A DNA stretch of 25,085 bases from Methylococcaceae bacterium UBA4132 (lineage in GTDB: Bacteria; Pseudomonadota; Gammaproteobacteria; Methylococcales; Methylomonadaceae): NCBI GenBank assembly GCA_002380945.1, contig DFWO01000055.1, forward strand, positions 1 to 25,085, written 5' to 3'. The translations under genes and the position numbers were made by a program. Below the pieces are notes generated by a model. It was not told where the DNA came from. It saw only the letters and a program-made list of their open reading frames with translations, and searched no databases. Positions 23,660-25,085 of the stretch are shown one piece after another (position 1 is the stretch's first letter; every line of letters starts with the position of its first letter).

Positions 23660-23919
23660 AGTTGAAACTCAAAAACAAAATTGAATACCAAGCTAAGCGC
23701 ATTCAAAAAGCTGACCAAGAGCGTTCAAGCTGGTTATCGCAAACGGTTTATATTGGTACGTTGGGTTTAGTGATGGTGTTACCCATCATTGCAGGTGCGT
23801 ATATTGGCTATTGGCTAGACAGTCTAATGACAGGTTATTCATCACTCTGGACGCTGAGTTTATTATTAACAGGCGTAGTTATCGGTGTCTTTAACGTCTA
23901 TTTCTTAATCAAGGAATGA
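23656..23919 (+). CDS. atpQ: N-ATPase AtpQ subunit (AtpI-like)
   Basis: An 87-residue protein starting at ATG 23656, which overlaps the atpC stop. It has a basic amphipathic N-terminus (KLKNKIEYQAKRIQK) and two membrane helices (about 27-47 with VLPIIAGAYIGYWLDS, and 54-84). This is the AtpI-like small subunit called AtpQ in N-ATPase operons, thought to help ion supply or c-ring assembly. AtpR, which normally follows, is missing: only 10 bp separate this gene from atpB. Confidence 0.8.
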   Translation: MKLKLKNKIEYQAKRIQKADQERSSWLSQTVYIGTLGLVMVLPIIAGAYIGYWLDSLMTGYSSLWTLSLLLTGVVIGVFNVYFLIKE

Positions 23920-23929
23920 GGGCGCGATT

Positions 23930-24595
23930 ATGGAAAAAGAATTTATTTGGCAGTTAGGCTTCATCTCACTGAGTGGCTCAGTCATCACGACATGGGGAAT
24001 CATGTTGCTGTTGACGGGTATTGCGTATCTGGTCAACCGTCATCTAACGCTATTACCCACACCGATACAAACCCTGATGGAAAGCATAGTCGGGATGATA
24101 GATGATGCCATCATGAACGTCGCACCCGAACACGGCAGACTCATCATGCCATTTATCGCCACCCTATGGGTGTTCTTAGTCATCGCCAATCTGGTCAGCC
24201 TAATTCCCAGCCTGCATTCACCCACCCGCGATTTATCCGTCACCTCGGCTCTGGCGGTGCTGGTATTTTTATCAGTCCATTATTTTGGTATCAAAACCCA
24301 AGGCTTAAAAAAATACCTACATCATTATTTAAGCCCCAGCCCGATTTTATTACCGTTTCATATTATCAGCGAATTTACCCGCACCCTAGCATTAGCCATA
24401 CGCTTATTCGGCAACATCATGAGCCTTGAAACCGCCGCCATGCTGATTTTATTAGTCGCAGGTTTTCTAGCCCCAATTCCGATTTTGATGTTACATATTA
24501 TTGAAGCTCTGGTACAAGCCTATATTTTTGGCATGTTGGCATTGATTTATTTAGCGGGGGCAATTCAGTCTCAGCAGAGGGATGGGCGGGAGTAA
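23930..24595 (+). CDS. atpB: N-ATPase subunit a
   Basis: The Fo stator subunit that forms the ion half-channels against the c-ring. 221 residues, five or six membrane helices. The essential arginine is Arg158 in LALAIRLFGNI, followed by Glu167; the last helix has HIIEALVQAYIFGMLALIYL. ATG 23930 follows GAGGGC. The protein is intact and shows no sign of decay. Downstream genes expected in the operon (atpE, atpF, atpA, atpG) are absent: the next 138 bp are repeats, then a convergent Sel1 gene. Confidence 0.92.
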   Translation: MEKEFIWQLGFISLSGSVITTWGIMLLLTGIAYLVNRHLTLLPTPIQTLMESIVGMIDDAIMNVAPEHGRLIMPFIATLWVFLVIANLVSLIPSLHSPTRDLSVTSALAVLVFLSVHYFGIKTQGLKKYLHHYLSPSPILLPFHIISEFTRTLALAIRLFGNIMSLETAAMLILLVAGFLAPIPILMLHIIEALVQAYIFGMLALIYLAGAIQSQQRDGRE

Positions 24596-24614
24596 ATTAA
24601 CCACATTTTTATAG

Positions 24615-24641
24615 CCTGTATGGAGCGTAGCGGAATACGGG
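24615..24641. repeat. Imperfect palindromic repeat after atpB
   Basis: The stretch starts CCTGTATGGAGC and ends GCGGAATACGGG. The halves match as an inverted repeat at most outer positions (CC-GTAT / ATAC-GG) around GCGTAGC. I recall very similar text as a dispersed repeat in other sulfur- and methane-oxidising gammaproteobacteria; copy number here cannot be judged. Confidence 0.45.
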
Positions 24642-24685
24642 AATGGTGGTAGTATTATGTTTCTCCCGCCCCATGCGAGCTACCC

Positions 24686-24725
24686 GCTACTGGAGTCCCA
24701 ATTCATGAATTGGGACTCCAGTAGC
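24686..24725. repeat. Perfect 40-bp palindrome
   Basis: GCTACTGGAGTCCCAATTCA (24686-24705) is followed without spacer by its exact reverse complement (24706-24725). It sits between the convergent atpB and Sel1 genes and ends 8 bp before the Sel1 stop. It may act as a two-way terminator, but it lacks a T run. The GGAGT...ACTCC core is shared with 17729-17754. Confidence 0.75.
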
Positions 24726-24733
24726 ACGGTGAA

Positions 24734-25085
24734 TCACCCACCTGTTCTAATTCTTTCAATCGCTCTATTCATTTCTTCTTGATTTCGTTCAAGCTCTTTT
24801 TGTAGCTCTCTCCTTCGATTCGCTTGTTCTTCTATTAGCACAGCATCCAACACACTTTTTGCATCCTCATTGCCTTGTTCGGATACTTTGCGTAGCCATG
24901 CCACAGCGATTTCTTGGTCTTTTTCAATGCCTTTTCCTTTTAGGTAAACAATACCTAAATAAAGCTGTGCGGCGGCATTACCTTGTTCGGCGGCTTTTTC
25001 GTACCATTTAACAGCTAGTTCATCGTCCTGTTCCAATCCTTTACCATCTGCATAAATAGCCCCTAAGAACCCGTTCAACATCTCC
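24734..25085 (-). CDS. Sel1-repeat (TPR-like) protein, partial at the window edge
   Basis: The C-terminal part of a Sel1-like protein. Two repeats are visible: FLGAIYADGKGLEQDDELAV with WYEKAAEQGNAAAQ, and YLGIVYLKGKGIEKDQEIAV with WLRKVSEQGNEDA. A charged coiled-coil tail follows (RRRELQKELERNQEEMNRAI). A Met at 25079-25081 is preceded by an open codon and falls within the first repeat, so the gene most likely begins beyond the window. Sel1 repeats mediate protein contacts; no specific function can be assigned. Confidence 0.85.
   Translation of the reverse strand, partial: EMLNGFLGAIYADGKGLEQDDELAVKWYEKAAEQGNAAAQLYLGIVYLKGKGIEKDQEIAVAWLRKVSEQGNEDAKSVLDAVLIEEQANRRRELQKELERNQEEMNRAIERIRTGG

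Noticed and set aside
21861..24595. Housekeeping F-type ATP synthase operon
   Set aside because: The order D-C-Q-B with an AtpQ gene belongs to N-ATPases; housekeeping operons run B-E-F-H-A-G-D-C.

Overview
The window looks like chromosomal DNA of a moderately AT-rich gammaproteobacterium. The gene neighbourhood radC (divergent) - coaBC - dut - (AlgC N-terminal-like membrane protein) - argB is typical of that class. RapA, proC-yggT and a spore-photoproduct-lyase-family gene paired with an SDR fit as well. Thiotrichales/Beggiatoa-like or Methylococcales-like bacteria are my best guess from gene content and the small GGAGT...ACTCC palindromes, but genus cannot be read from the sequence. I saw no tRNA, rRNA, CRISPR array or intact insertion sequence.

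Layout. (1) 1-2120, minus strand: a decaying envelope-protein patch. It holds a PliG-like secreted protein, a lipoprotein interrupted by one in-frame TAA, a small paralogue of the PliG-like protein's C-terminal domain, and a frameshifted remnant of a TIGR01777/YfcH-type epimerase. (2) 2148-10853: housekeeping. radC is minus; coaBC, dut, an AlgC-like sensor or membrane domain without its enzyme, and argB are plus; a DUF4124 protein, yggT and proC are minus; an SPL-family radical-SAM protein and an SDR are plus. (3) 10971-14700: a wrecked defence island (below). (4) 14903-19531: rapA, a small membrane protein, and a convergent penicillin-binding D,D-carboxypeptidase. (5) 19919-24595: one tightly packed plus-strand unit, arsR-arsC-acr3 followed after 2 bp by atpD-atpC-atpQ-atpB of an N-type (alternate) F1Fo ATPase. 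atpR, atpE, atpF, atpA and atpG are absent. (6) Right edge: palindromic repeats and a partial Sel1-repeat gene.

The most interesting part is 10971-14700, which reads as a nested set of defence systems. From outside to inside: a 3'-truncated dndC (DNA phosphorothioation) on the left and a 5'-truncated, stop- and frameshift-ridden HerA-like ATPase of the type that accompanies Dnd systems on the right; inside them the first 110 codons of an adenine/N4-cytosine DNA methyltransferase on the left and a headless PD-(D/E)XK nuclease on the right; and at the centre an intact DpnI-type methyl-directed endonuclease plus a 74-residue companion. The DpnI ATG lies inside the last codons of the methyltransferase fragment. 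Sampled 60-base lines fall in G+C from the outer genes to the centre. The simplest reading is serial replacement: a Dnd island interrupted by a restriction-modification pair, itself interrupted by a DpnI cassette, leaving only DpnI able to work.

The second point of interest is the ars/N-ATPase fusion: four intact ATPase genes, without the c, b, alpha and gamma subunits, placed where they should be co-transcribed with an ArsR-controlled arsenic operon whose promoter carries three perfect tandem ATTTCAAT octamers.
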